Positions 39,213 through 53,006 are shown, counted from the first letter of the stretch. The stretch: DNA of 64,000 bases from Nemophila menziesii (GCA_029959085.1 JARWIR010000176.1:124001-188000), one strand, 5' to 3'. Program-made: numbers and translations. The notes: a model not told the origin generated them from the letters alone.

Positions 39213-41962
39213 GTAAAATGTCAAAAATTTCTTAACAAATCGTTTTTCCTCCTAAATAGTATTGAGTTTGTTTAATGTATTGAGTATGTTTATAATGGAG
39301 TTCATGTATAAAATAAGGTCCAAAAAATTTGTAAAATAATTATCTTGTAAAAAGAAACCCATAATGCTAAATCAGTCTTACAACATCAATGTAGCATAAG
39401 GCCCAAAGAGTTTATATAACTTATCTGGTAAAAAGAAGCCCACAATACTAAATAAGCCTTGAAACAGCAGTATGGCTATTTATGCAACCATATTGATCAC
39501 TAACACCTAAAAACTCAACCCTACATTATCAAAACGTTGAGTCTCCAAAAGGCACCGCCTCCGCGCCTCCGTTATCCATTAATTTATCCATCCATACCTC
39601 TATATAAACCTCCAATGTAATAGTGGATATATATAATAGTATCTTTTTCAAATCACAAACAAGCGTATATTTTTAATTACTAAGATCGATCGTCATGACA
39701 TTTCACTTTAGGTATGTTTTTCTTATCCTAATTTTAATTTTTATAGTTTTATTTTTTATAATTGTAATTTAAGGGTGTTAGATAAGTGAACATGTATATA
39801 AAAAATTTCAGATTGTATATTATTTAACTTACAAAAATAGATTTAATTTTGAGATTTACGAACAATTTTCTCCTTATGTACATTTCTAGATTGACTACAT
39901 CTCAAAGAACTTCTCAAACAAACTGTGGTACCCCAAGGCACGTTTGAAGTTGGATCGACCTCTTATGGAACCAGAGTAGCAAGTGGTAGTGACAAGTTTA
40001 CACCAGAATTATCAAACAATGCAGGAATTCTTGAGCTTTCATTTTTTGCCATGGAGGAGTTTAGTAGTTTAATTAATTTACCCGAGCCACTATGCTTTCA
40101 GAACATTCAGCACACCAACATTTTAGACAGCCGAGCAATTGAAGCATCTCGGGCAACTTGTGTAATGAAGATATTATTTTATTATAAATAAAAAATATAT
40201 AATAATAATCATTATAGTGTAATTGGTTTTTTAATAAAATATATTTTATTTTTTATAAAGTAGGGACTACACTATTAATTAAAATTTGTATTAGACAAAT
40301 AGATGAGGTAACAAAAGATATACTTACCCCTAACTTATAAGTAAACTAGAATGCATATACTTTAATTAATGTGACTTTTTCACTAAGGAAATATGAATCA
40401 TGTTGATCAAGCATGTATTTTATTTCACGGAAGGTCCTCTAAAATCATTTAAAGTCATTGTCCTCGGCCTAGCGAGTTAGTGATGAACAAATATATCTAT
40501 ATATAGTTATACTCTTAAATTAACAAGTTTACATTTACATGATAATTGAGTCTAGTCTATGAAGAACAAGATATTCAATAGATCTACATGAAACCATGCG
40601 TTTAACTATTAACCCTCCCAATATACAAAGCATTTCAACTAAAATTAAAATTTAGTGCATGTACTTGAAAAATATTGTGTTGGGTTTCTTCTAAATTTAT
40701 CTTCTAAATATATTTAAATGATAATAAGACTATTTCTGAAACAAATTCAATGATGCATACATTTAAGATAAATATGATCAAAAGAGTTTTACCATCTAAC
40801 TAGTGTTCTCTTTTAATGGTTCAGTACCTTCGGGGTTTTCAAATATTTAGACAAAACCCTCATCTCTTGGAGTGTAAGAGAAGGTCAACACAGTACTTTT
40901 ATTAATGTATCTTAAACATGTGTGAAACATGTAGAATCTTAAAGTATCTACTTATTTTTATCTTTGTGTTGGGTGGTTTTTGGGTGAAACATGTGTTTGT
41001 GCGCCAAGATCAAGATGAAAGAAGATACAACTTGAAATTGCATCACCATAAGAGAGAGATGATATGATTTTTGAAGTATTTTTATTGATTTTGAGTCTTA
41101 TATTTTGTATATGTATATCTAAAGATTCAATCCTTTCCTTTTAACTGAAATTTGTGGAGTAATATTTGAATTATAAAGTTTGGTTAACTATATGATCTTA
41201 CATTAATCTTGATAATATCTCTTATTATTGTTAATAATTTTATTAATATCTCTACATCAATCATTCTTACTACTATACACTTCTTTTTATTTTATTTTAA
41301 AAATATTTCACATTCTAGTTGTTTTAGTAACATTTCAATTTATTAAGTATATTCCAATTATTTTTTATGCTTAGTCTAAAAGTAAAGCATTTTGAGTCAA
41401 TAAAATAATAAAATAATAATATATGTAGCCTTATATACAAAATATAAATATGTTAGTAGATGATAAATATTAATTAAACATCATTATCACTAAAGCTATA
41501 ATATGTTGTAAATTGTTATTTCAATATAGTAGTGTATAATAATACTTAAAGAGATAGTTTAATAAAAATTACTGTAAAAATAAATAATATTATATTATAT
41601 TTTCTTTTACTTTGACAAACATGTTATATAGACATTCTACACAATTATTTTATACTTTTTAAGAAAAAATGTTGGATTCCATTCTTTGTAGGGCCCTCCA
41701 GCATGGACAATACCTAGTATATATATGTATTAAATATTATAGTTGTGCAAATAACTTGTTTGATAATTTATCAAAGGCTTTTGCCTTTTTTTATATATAC
41801 CGACCGTTATGGTTAATAATTCTTTTTTTTCTTTATCAGATGCATCCATAAAATATTGTATTTAATATATTTTTTTATAATTATAAAAATTAAGGAAATT
41901 ATTAAAGCACTAATATATATATATAATTAATTAATTTTTGTACTTAAATTGGAGTTAATAAC
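39213..41962 (+). repeat. Array unit 7
   Basis: 2750 bp. TATATAAA 39601-39608; spliced small frame 39695-39947. With unit 8 it forms the dimer that recurs as units 9-10 at an offset of exactly 5,500 bp. Confidence 0.9.
39925..40191 (+). pseudogene. HD-ZIP IV START-domain fragment, unit 7
   Basis: Intact frame; protein as units 4, 5 and 9, with a silent GCC-to-GCA change shared only with unit 9. Confidence 0.58.
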
Positions 41963-44712
41963 GTAAAATGTCAAAAATTTCTTAACAAATCGTTTTTCCT
42001 CCTAAATGGTATTGAGTTTGTTTAATGTATTGAGTATGTTTATAATGGAGTTCATGTATAAAATAAGGTCCAAAAAATTTGTAAAATAATTATCTTGTAA
42101 AAAGAAACTCATAATGCTAAATCAGTCTTACAACATCAATGTAGCATAAGGCCCAAAGAGTTTATATAACTTATCTGGTAAAAAGAAGCCCACAATACTA
42201 AATAAGCCTTGAAACAGCAGTATGGCTATTTATGCAACCATATTGATCACTAACACCTAAAAACTCAACCCTACATTATCAAAACGTTGAGTCTCCAAAA
42301 GGCACCGCCTCCGCGCCTCCGTTATCCATTAATTTATCCATCCATACCTCTATATAAACCTCCAATGTAATAGTGGATATATATAATAGTATATTTTTGT
42401 AAGAACAAACAAGCGTATATTTTTAATTAGTAAGATCGATCGTCATGACATTTCACTTTAGGTATGTTTTTCTTATCCTAATTTTAATTTTTATAGTTTT
42501 ATTTTTTATAATTGTAATTTAAGGGTGTTAGATAAGTGAACATGTATATAAAAAATTTCAGATTGTATATTATTTAACTTACAAAAATAGATTTAATTTT
42601 GAGATTTACAAACAATTTTCTCCTTATGTACATTTCTAGATTGACTACATCTCAAAGAACTTCTCAAACAAACTGTGGTACCCCAAGGCACGTTTGAAGT
42701 TGGACGACCTCTTATGGAACCAGAGTAGCAAGTGGTAGTGACATGTTTACACCAGAATTATCAAACAATGCAGGAATTATTGAGCTTTCATTTTCTGCCA
42801 TGGAGGAGTTTAGTAGTTTAATTAATTTACCCGAGCCACTATGCTTTCAGAACATTCAGCACACCACCATTTTAGACAGCCGAGCCATTGAAGAATCTCG
42901 GGCAACTTGTGTAATGAAGATAATATTTTATTATAAATAAAAAATATATAATAATGATCATTATAGTGTAATTGGTTTTTTAATAAAATATATTTTATTT
43001 TTTATAAAGTAGGGACTACACTATTAATTAAAATTTGTATTAGACAAATAGATGAGGTAACAAAAGATATACTTACCCCTAACTTATAAAGTAAACTAGA
43101 ATGCATATACTTTAATTAATGTGACTTTTTCACTAAGGAAATATGAATCATGTTGATCAAGCATGTATTCTATTTCACGGAAGGTCCTCTAAAATCATTT
43201 AAAGTCATTGTCCTCGGCCTAGCGAGTTAGTGATGAACAAATATATCTATATACAGTTATACTCTTAAATTAACAAGTTTACATTTACATGGTAATTGAG
43301 TCTAGTCTATGAAGAACAAGATATCCAATAGATCTACAAGAAACCATGCGTTTAACTATTAACCCTCCCAATATACAAAGCATTTCAACTAAAATTAAAA
43401 TTTAGTGCATGTACTTGAAAAATATTGTGTTGGGTTTCTCCTAAATTTATCTTCTAAATATATTTAAATGATAATAAGACTATTTCTGAAACAAATTCAA
43501 TGATGCATAAATTTAAAATAAATATGATCAAAAGAGTTTTACCATCTAACTAGTGTGCTCTTTGAATGGTTCAGTACCTTCGGGGTTTTCAAACATTTGG
43601 ACAAAACCCTCATCTCTTGGTGTGTAAGAGAAGGTGAACACAATACTTTTATTAATGTATCTTAAACATGTGTGAAACATGTAGTATCTTAAAGTATATA
43701 CTTATTTTTATCTTTGTGTTGGGTGGATTTTGGGTGAAACATGTGTTTGTGCGCCAAGATCATGATGAAAGAAGATAAAACTTGAAATTGCATCACCATA
43801 AGAGAGAGATGATATGATTTTTGAAGTATTTTTATTGATTTTAAGTCTTATATTTTGTATATGTATATCAAAAAATTTAATCCTTTCCTTTTAACTGAAA
43901 TTTGTGGAGTAATATTTGAATTATAAAGTTTGGTTAACTATATGATCTTACGTTAATCTTGATAGTATCTCTTATTATTGTTAATAATTTTATTAATATC
44001 TCTACATCAATCATTCTTACTACTATACACTTCTTTTTATTTTATTTTAAAAATATTTCACATTCTAGTTGTTTTAGTAACATTTCAATTTTTTAAGTAT
44101 ATTCCAATTATTTTTTATGCTTAGTCTAAAAGTAAAGCATTTTGAGTCAATAAAATAATAAAATAATAATATATGTAGCCTTATATACAAAATATAAATA
44201 TGTTAGTAGATGATAAATATTAATTAAACATCATTATCACTAAAGCTATAATATGTTGTAAATTGTTATTTCAATATAGTAGGGTATAATAATACTTAAA
44301 GAGATAGTTTAATAAAAATTACTGTAAAAATAAATAATATTATATTATATTTTCTTTTACTTTGACAAACATGTTATATAGACATTCTACACAATTATTT
44401 TATACTTTTTAAGAAAAAATGTTGGATTCCATTCTTTGTAGGGCCCTCCAGCATGGACAATACCTAGTATATATATGTATTAAATATTATAGTTGTGCAA
44501 ATAACTTGTTTGATAATTTATCAAAGGCTTTTGCCTTTTTTTATATATACCGACCGTTATGGTTAATAATTCTTTTTTTTCTTTATCAGATGCATCCATA
44601 AAATATTGTATTTAATATATTTTTTTATAATTATAAAAATTAAGGAAATTATTAAAGCACTAATATATATATATAATTAATTAATTTTTGTACTTAAATT
44701 GGAGTTAATAAC
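41963..44712 (+). repeat. Array unit 8
   Basis: 2750 bp. TATATAAA 42351-42358; spliced small frame 42445-42697. Its second half carries unit 1-type alleles (ATACAGTTATACTC, GGTAATTGAG, GATATCCAATAG), so it is a mosaic. Confidence 0.9.
42675..42940 (+). pseudogene. HD-ZIP IV START-domain fragment, unit 8 (frameshifted)
   Basis: A 1-bp deletion (TTGGACGACC where other units have TTGGATCGACC, about 42704) breaks the 88-codon frame. The downstream part reads on from about 42743 with further changes (GIIELSFS, AIEESR, MKIIFYYK). The break is shared with unit 10. Confidence 0.6.
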
Positions 44713-47462
44713 GTAAAATGTCAAAAATTTCTTAACAAATCGTTTTTCCTCCTAAATAGTATTGAGTTTGTTTAATGTATTGAGTATGTTTATAATGGAG
44801 TTCATGTATAAAATAAGGTCCAAAAAATTTGTAAAATAATTATCTTGTAAAAAGAAACCCATAATGCTAAATCAGTCTTACAACATCAATGTAGCATAAG
44901 GCCCAAAGAGTTTATATAACTTATCTGGTAAAAAGAAGCCCACAATACTAAATAAGCCTTGAAACAGCAGTATGGCTATTTATGCAACCATATTGATCAC
45001 TAACACCTAAAAACTCAACCCTACATTATCAAAACGTTGAGTCTCCAAAAGGCACCGCCTCCGCGCCTCCGTTATCCATTAATTTATCCATCCATACCTC
45101 TATATAAACCTCCAATGTAATAGTGGATATATATAATAGTATCTTTTTCAAATCACAAACAAGCGTATATTTTTAATTACTAAGATCGATCGTCATGACA
45201 TTTCACTTTAGGTATGTTTTTCTTATCCTAATTTTAATTTTTATAGTTTTATTTTTTATAATTGTAATTTAAGGGTGTTAGATAAGTGAACATGTATATA
45301 AAAAATTTCAGATTGTATATTATTTAACTTACAAAAATAGATTTAATTTTGAGATTTACGAACAATTTTCTCCTTATGTACATTTCTAGATTGACTACAT
45401 CTCAAAGAACTTCTCAAACAAACTGTGGTACCCCAAGGCACGTTTGAAGTTGGATCGACCTCTTATGGAACCAGAGTAGCAAGTGGTAGTGACAAGTTTA
45501 CACCAGAATTATCAAACAATGCAGGAATTCTTGAGCTTTCATTTTTTGCCATGGAGGAGTTTAGTAGTTTAATTAATTTACCCGAGCCACTATGCTTTCA
45601 GAACATTCAGCACACCAACATTTTAGACAGCCGAGCAATTGAAGCATCTCGGGCAACTTGTGTAATGAAGATATTATTTTATTATAAATAAAAAATATAT
45701 AATAATAATCATTATAGTGTAATTGGTTTTTTAATAAAATATATTTTATTTTTTATAAAGTAGGGACTACACTATTAATTAAAATTTGTATTAGACAAAT
45801 AGATGAGGTAACAAAAGATATACTTACCCCTAACTTATAAGTAAACTAGAATGCATATACTTTAATTAATGTGACTTTTTCACTAAGGAAATATGAATCA
45901 TGTTGATCAAGCATGTATTTTATTTCACGGAAGGTCCTCTAAAATCATTTAAAGTCATTGTCCTCGGCCTAGCGAGTTAGTGATGAACAAATATATCTAT
46001 ATATAGTTATACTCTTAAATTAACAAGTTTACATTTACATGATAATTGAGTCTAGTCTATGAAGAACAAGATATTCAATAGATCTACATGAAACCATGCG
46101 TTTAACTATTAACCCTCCCAATATACAAAGCATTTCAACTAAAATTAAAATTTAGTGCATGTACTTGAAAAATATTGTGTTGGGTTTCTTCTAAATTTAT
46201 CTTCTAAATATATTTAAATGATAATAAGACTATTTCTGAAACAAATTCAATGATGCATACATTTAAGATAAATATGATCAAAAGAGTTTTACCATCTAAC
46301 TAGTGTTCTCTTTTAATGGTTCAGTACCTTCGGGGTTTTCAAATATTTAGACAAAACCCTCATCTCTTGGAGTGTAAGAGAAGGTCAACACAGTACTTTT
46401 ATTAATGTATCTTAAACATGTGTGAAACATGTAGAATCTTAAAGTATCTACTTATTTTTATCTTTGTGTTGGGTGGTTTTTGGGTGAAACATGTGTTTGT
46501 GCGCCAAGATCAAGATGAAAGAAGATACAACTTGAAATTGCATCACCATAAGAGAGAGATGATATGATTTTTGAAGTATTTTTATTGATTTTGAGTCTTA
46601 TATTTTGTATATGTATATCTAAAGATTCAATCCTTTCCTTTTAACTGAAATTTGTGGAGTAATATTTGAATTATAAAGTTTGGTTAACTATATGATCTTA
46701 CATTAATCTTGATAATATCTCTTATTATTGTTAATAATTTTATTAATATCTCTACATCAATCATTCTTACTACTATACACTTCTTTTTATTTTATTTTAA
46801 AAATATTTCACATTCTAGTTGTTTTAGTAACATTTCAATTTATTAAGTATATTCCAATTATTTTTTATGCTTAGTCTAAAAGTAAAGCATTTTGAGTCAA
46901 TAAAATAATAAAATAATAATATATGTAGCCTTATATACAAAATATAAATATGTTAGTAGATGATAAATATTAATTAAACATCATTATCACTAAAGCTATA
47001 ATATGTTGTAAATTGTTATTTCAATATAGTAGTGTATAATAATACTTAAAGAGATAGTTTAATAAAAATTACTGTAAAAATAAATAATATTATATTATAT
47101 TTTCTTTTACTTTGACAAACATGTTATATAGACATTCTACACAATTATTTTATACTTTTTAAGAAAAAATGTTGGATTCCATTCTTTGTAGGGCCCTCCA
47201 GCATGGACAATACCTAGTATATATATGTATTAAATATTATAGTTGTGCAAATAACTTGTTTGATAATTTATCAAAGGCTTTTGCCTTTTTTTATATATAC
47301 CGACCGTTATGGTTAATAATTCTTTTTTTTCTTTATCAGATGCATCCATAAAATATTGTATTTAATATATTTTTTTATAATTATAAAAATTAAGGAAATT
47401 ATTAAAGCACTAATATATATATATAATTAATTAATTTTTGTACTTAAATTGGAGTTAATAAC
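44713..47462 (+). repeat. Array unit 9
   Basis: 2750 bp. TATATAAA 45101-45108; spliced small frame 45195-45447. Recent copy of unit 7. Confidence 0.9.
45425..45691 (+). pseudogene. HD-ZIP IV START-domain fragment, unit 9
   Basis: Intact frame; same nucleotide variants as unit 7. Confidence 0.58.
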
Positions 47463-50132
47463 GTAAAATGTCAAAAATTTCTTAACAAATCGTTTTTCCT
47501 CCTAAATGGTATTGAGTTTGTTTAATGTATTGAGTATGTTTATAATGGAGTTCATGTATAAAATAAGGTCCAAAAAATTTGTAAAATAATTATCTTGTAA
47601 AAAGAAACTCATAATGCTAAATCAGTCTTACAACATCAATGTAGCATAAGGCCCAAAGAGTTTATATAACTTATCTGGTAAAAAGAAGCCCACAATACTA
47701 AATAAGCCTTGAAACAGCAGTATGGCTATTTATGCAACCATATTGATCACTAACACCTAAAAACTCAACCCTACATTATCAAAACGTTGAGTCTCCAAAA
47801 GGCACCGCCTCCGCGCCTCCGTTATCCATTAATTTATCCATCCATACCTCTATATAAACCTCCAATGTAATAGTGGATATATATAATAGTATATTTTTGT
47901 AAGAACAAACAAGCGTATATTTTTAATTAGTAAGATCGATCGTCATGACATTTCACTTTAGGTATGTTTTTCTTATCCTAATTTTAATTTTTATAGTTTT
48001 ATTTTTTATAATTGTAATTTAAGGGTGTTAGATAAGTGAACATGTATATAAAAAATTTCAGATTGTATATTATTTAACTTACAAAAATAGATTTAATTTT
48101 GAGATTTACAAACAATTTTCTCCTTATGTACATTTCTAGATTGACTACATCTCAAAGAACTTCTCAAACAAACTGTGGTACCCCAAGGCACGTTTGAAGT
48201 TGGACGACCTCTTATGGAACCAGAGTAGCAAGTGGTAGTGACATGTTTACACCAGAATTATCAAACAATGCAGGAATTATTGAGCTTTCATTTTCTGCCA
48301 TGGAGGAGTTTAGTAGTTTAATTAATTTACCCGAGCCACTATGCTTTCAGAACATTCAGCACACCACCATTTTAGACAGCCGAGCCATTGAAGAATCTCG
48401 GGCAACTTGTGTAATGAAGATAATATTTTATTATAAATAAAAAATATATAATAATGATCATTATAGTGTAATTGGTTTTTTAATAAAATATATTTTATTT
48501 TTTATAAAGTAGGGACTACACTATTAATTAAAATTTGTATTAGACAAATAGATGAGGTAACAAAAGATATACTTACCCCTAACTTATAAAGTAAACTAGA
48601 ATGCATATACTTTAATTAATGTGACTTTTTCACTAAGGAAATATGAATCATGTTGATCAAGCATGTATTCTATTTCACGGAAGGTCCTCTAAAATCATTT
48701 AAAGTCATTGTCCTCGGCCTAGCGAGTTAGTGATGAACAAATATATCTATATACAGTTATACTCTTAAATTAACAAGTTTACATTTACATGGTAATTGAG
48801 TCTAGTCTATGAAGAACAAGATATCCAATAGATCTACAAGAAACCATGCGTTTAACTATTAACCCTCCCAATATACAAAGCATTTCAACTAAAATTAAAA
48901 TTTAGTGCATGTACTTGAAAAATATTGTGTTGGGTTTCTCCTAAATTTATCTTCTAAATATATTTAAATGATAATAAGACTATTTCTGAAACAAATTCAA
49001 TGATGCATAAATTTAAAATAAATATGATCAAAAGAGTTTTACCATCTAACTAGTGTGCTCTTTGAATGGTTCAGTACCTTCGGGGTTTTCAAACATTTGG
49101 ACAAAACCCTCATCTCTTGGTGTGTAAGAGAAGGTGAACACAATACTTTTATTAATGTATCTTAAACATGTGTGAAACATGTAGTATCTTAAAGTATATA
49201 CTTATTTTTATCTTTGTGTTGGGTGGATTTTGGGTGAAACATGTGTTTGTGCGCCAAGATCATGATGAAAGAAGATAAAACTTGAAATTGCATCACCATA
49301 AGAGAGAGATGATATGATTTTTGAAGTATTTTTATTGATTTTAAGTCTTATATTTTGTATATGTATATCAAAAAATTTAATCCTTTCCTTTTAACTGAAA
49401 TTTGTGGAGTAATATTTGAATTATAAAGTTTGGTTAACTATATGATCTTACGTTAATCTTGATAGTATCTCTTATTATTGTTAATAATTTTATTAATATC
49501 TCTACATCAATCATTCTTACTACTATACACTTCTTTTTATTTTATTTTAAATATATTTCACATTCTAGTTGTTTTAGTAACATTTCAATTTTTTAAGTAT
49601 ATTCCAATTAGATGATAAATAAACTAATAAAATAATAATATATGTAGCTTTATATACAAAATATAAATATGTTAGTAGATGATAAATATTAATTAAACAT
49701 CATTATCATTAAAGCTATAATATGTTGTAAATTGTTATTTCAATATAGTAGTGTATAATAATACTTGAAAAGATAGTTTTATAAAAATTACTATAAAAAA
49801 TAACAATATTATATTATATTTTCTTTTACTTTGACTAACATATCATATAGACATTCTAGACAATTATTTTATACTTTTTAAGAAAAAAAGTTGGATTCCA
49901 TTCTTTGTAGGGCTCTCTAGGCATGGACAATACCTACTATATATATGTATTGAATATTATAGTTGTGCAAATAACTTATTTGATAGTTTATCAAAGACTC
50001 TTGCCTTTAGTTTTTTTATATATACCGACCGTTATGGTTAATAATTCTTTTTTTTCTTTATCAGACGCATCCATAAAATATTGTATTTAATATATTTTTT
50101 TTGTAATTATAGAAATTAAGGAATTTAATAAC
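47463..50132 (+). repeat. Array unit 10
   Basis: 2670 bp. TATATAAA 47851-47858; spliced small frame 47945-48197. A copy of unit 8 up to about 49550. After that it switches to a unit 1-type tail (AAATATATTTCAC, CTCTCTAGGCATGG, no long AT tract) and has an extra ~40-bp deletion at about 49611. Confidence 0.9.
48175..48440 (+). pseudogene. HD-ZIP IV START-domain fragment, unit 10 (frameshifted)
   Basis: Same 1-bp deletion and same downstream variants as unit 8. Confidence 0.6.
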
Positions 50133-52772
50133 GTAAAATGTCAAAAATTTCTTAACAAATCGTTTTTCCTCCTAAATGGTATTGAGTTTGTTTAATGTAT
50201 TGAGTATGTTTATAATGGAGTTCATGTATAAAATAAGGTCCAAAAAATTTGTAAAAGAATTATCTTGTAAAAAGAAACCCATAATGCTAAATCAGCCTTA
50301 CAACATCAAAATAGCATAAGGCCCAAAGAGTTTATATAACTTATCTTGTAAAAAGCAGCCCACAATACTAAATAAGCCTTGAAACAACAGTATGGCTATT
50401 TATGCAACCATATTGATCACTAACACCTAAAAACTCAACCCTACATTATCAAAACGTTGAGTGTCCAAAATGCACCGCCTCCGCGCCTCCCTTATCCATT
50501 AATTTATGACATTTCACTTTAGGTATGTTTTTCTCATCCTAATTTTATTTTTTATAGTTTGATTTTTTATAATTGTAATTTAAGGGTGTTAGATAAGTGA
50601 ATATGTATATAAAATTTTTCAGATTGTATATTATTTAACTTACAAAAATAGATTTAATTTTGAGTTTTACGAACAATTTTTTCCTTATGTACATTTCTAG
50701 ATTGACTACATCTCAAAGAACTTCTCAAACAAACTGTGGTACCCCAAGGCACGTTTGAAGTTGGATCGACCTCTTATGGAACCAGAGTAGCAAGTGGTAG
50801 TGACAAGTTTACACCAGAATTATCAAACTATGCAGGAATTCTTAAGCTTTCATTTTCTGCCATGGAAGAGTTTAGTAGTTTAATTAATTTACCCGAGCCA
50901 CTATGCTTTCAGAACATTCAGCACACCACCATTTTAGACAGCCGAGCCATTGAAGCATCTCGGGCAACTTGTGTAATGAAGATATTATTTTATTATAAAT
51001 AAAAAATATATAATAATAATCATTATAGTGTAATTGGTTTTTTAATAAAATATATTTTATTTTTTATAATGTATGGACTACACTATTAATTAAAATTTGT
51101 ATTAGACAAATAGATGAGGTAACAAAAGATATACTTACCCGTAACTTATAAGTAAACTAGAATGCATATACTTTAATTAATGTGACTTTTTCACTAAGGA
51201 ATTTTGAATCATGTTGATCAAGTAGGTATTGTATTTCACGGAAGGTCCTCTAAAATCGTTTAAAGTCATTGTCCTCGGCCTAGCAAGTTAGTGATGACCG
51301 AATATATCTATATATAGTTATACTCTTAAATAACAAGTTTACATTTACATGGTAATTGAGTCTAGTCTATGAAGAACAACCTATTCAATAGATCTACAAG
51401 AAACCATGCGTTTAACTATTAACCTTCCCAATATACAAAGCATTTCAACTAAAATTAAAATTTAGTGCATGTACTTGAAAAATATTGTGTTGGGTTTCTC
51501 CTAAATTTATCTTCTAAATATATTTAAATGATAATAAGACTATTTCTGAAACAAATTCAATGATGCATAAATTTAAGATAAATATGATGAAAAGAGTTTT
51601 ACCATCTAACTAGTGTGCTCTTTGAATGGTTCAGTACCTTCGGGATTTTCAAACATTTGGACAAACCCCTCGTCTCTTGGTGTGTAAGAGAAGGTCAACA
51701 CAGTAATTTTACTAATGTATCTTAAACATTTGTGAAACATGTAGTATCTTAAAGTATCTACTTATTTTTATCTTTGTGGTGGGTGGTTTTTGGGTGAAAC
51801 ATGTGTTTGAGCGCCAAGATCATGATGAAAGAAGATACAACTTGAAATTGCATCACCATAAGAGAGAGATGATATGATTTTTGAAGTATTTTTATTTATT
51901 TTGAGTCTTATATTTTGTATATGTATATCTAAAAATTCAATCCTTACCTTTTAACTGAAATTTGTGGAGTAATATTTGAATTATAAAGTTTGGTTAACTA
52001 TATGATCTTACATTAATCTTGATAGTATCTCTTATTATTGTTAATAATTTTATTAATATCTCTACATCAATCATTCTTACTACTATACACTTCTTTTTAT
52101 TTTATTTTAAAAATATTTCACATTCTAGTTGTTTTAGTAACATTTCAATTTTTTAAGTATATTCCAATTATTTTTTATGCTTAGTCTAAAAGTAAAGTAT
52201 TTTGAATAAATAAACTAATAAAATAATAATATATGTAGCCTTATATACAAAATATAAATATGTTAGTAGATGATAAATATTAATTAAACATCATTATCAC
52301 TAAAGATATAATATGTTGTAAATTGTTATTTCAATATACTAGTGTATAATAATACTTAAAGAGATAGTTTAATAAAAATTACTGTAAAAATGAATAATAT
52401 TATATTATATTTTCTTTTACCTTGACAAACATGTTATATAGACATTCTAGACAATTATTTTATACTTTTTAAGAAAAAATGTTGGATTCCATTCTTTGTA
52501 GGGCCCTCCAGGCATGGACAATACCTAGTATATATATGTATTGAATATTATAGTTGTGCAAATAACTTATTTGATAATTTATCAAAGGCTTTTGCCTTTT
52601 TTTTATATATACCGACTGTTATGGTTAATAATTCTTTTTTTTCTTTATCAGATGCATCCATAAAATATCGTATTTAATATGTTTTTTTATAATTATAAAA
52701 ATTAAGGAAATTATTAAAGCACTAATATATACATAATTAATTAATTTTTGTACTTAAATTGGAGTTAATAAC
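50133..52772 (+). repeat. Array unit 11 (promoter deleted)
   Basis: 2640 bp. A ~109-bp deletion at about 50506 removes the TATA box and whole leader, fusing AATTT directly to ATGACATTTCAC. The spliced small frame (50506-50758) and intron are otherwise intact. Divergent from central units. Confidence 0.9.
50736..51002 (+). pseudogene. HD-ZIP IV START-domain fragment, unit 11
   Basis: Intact frame; NYAGILKLSFSAMEEF variant (Glu to Lys in the conserved 'ELA'-like block). Confidence 0.57.
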
Positions 52773-52913
52773 GTAAAATGTCAAAAATTTCTTAACAAAT
52801 CGTTTTTCCTCCTAAATAGTATTGAGTTTTTTTAATGTATTGAGTATGTTTATAATGGAGTTCATGTATAAAATAAGGTCCAAAAAATTTCTAAAAGAAT
52901 TATCTTGTAAAAA
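52773..52913 (+). repeat. Array unit 12, truncated stub
   Basis: The first 141 bp of a unit. It stops within the A-run of CTTGTAAAAA, where unrelated sequence begins. Confidence 0.9.
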
Positions 52914-52917
52914 TAGA

Positions 52918-52988
52918 CAAGTACGTGGTTGAAACCACGTACCTCTAGTAGAGTGAAATGTGTCACTTACCGCTAGGCTAGTCAAGTA
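52918..52988 (-). mobile_element. tRNA-like pol III fragment, probable SINE head
   Basis: On the minus strand TAGCCTAGCGG (52970-52980) fits the tRNA A-box consensus. GGTTTCAACC (52927-52936), 33 bp further on, is a fair B-box, followed by a T-run at the array edge. The B-box sits in a perfect 22-bp hairpin (GTACGTGGTT-GA-AACCACGTAC, 52921-52942). The length and box spacing fit the tRNA-derived head of a plant SINE cut off by the array junction, or a tRNA pseudogene. No intact tRNA can be folded by eye. Confidence 0.45.
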
Positions 52989-53006
52989 ACTTGTATAAGG
53001 TTAAAG

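Larger units (their letters stand above)
22761..52913 (+). repeat. Tandem array: 11 units of ~2.75 kb plus a stub, each with an HD-ZIP IV-like gene fragment
   Basis: Units begin GTAAAATGTCAAAAATTTCT at 22761, 25460, 28209, 30961, 33713, 36463, 39213, 41963, 44713, 47463, 50133 and 52773. Lengths are 2699, 2749, 2752, 2752, 2750, 2750, 2750, 2750, 2750, 2670 and 2640 bp, then a 141-bp stub. All units are head-to-tail. Per unit: an upstream CCGCCTCCGCGCCTCC-type GC-richer patch, TATA box, leader, ATG with a 17-nt exon, 178-bp intron, START-like exon, an AATAAA downstream, then ~1.9 kb of AT-rich DNA. Outer units (1, 2, 10 end, 11) are the most divergent and central units nearly identical, as expected for unequal crossing-over. 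Confidence 0.97.

Noticed and set aside
22761..52913. Centromeric or rDNA-type satellite, or CRISPR-like array
   Set aside because: Units are too long and gene-like for a classical centromeric satellite, contain no rRNA sequence, and there are no short spaced repeats.
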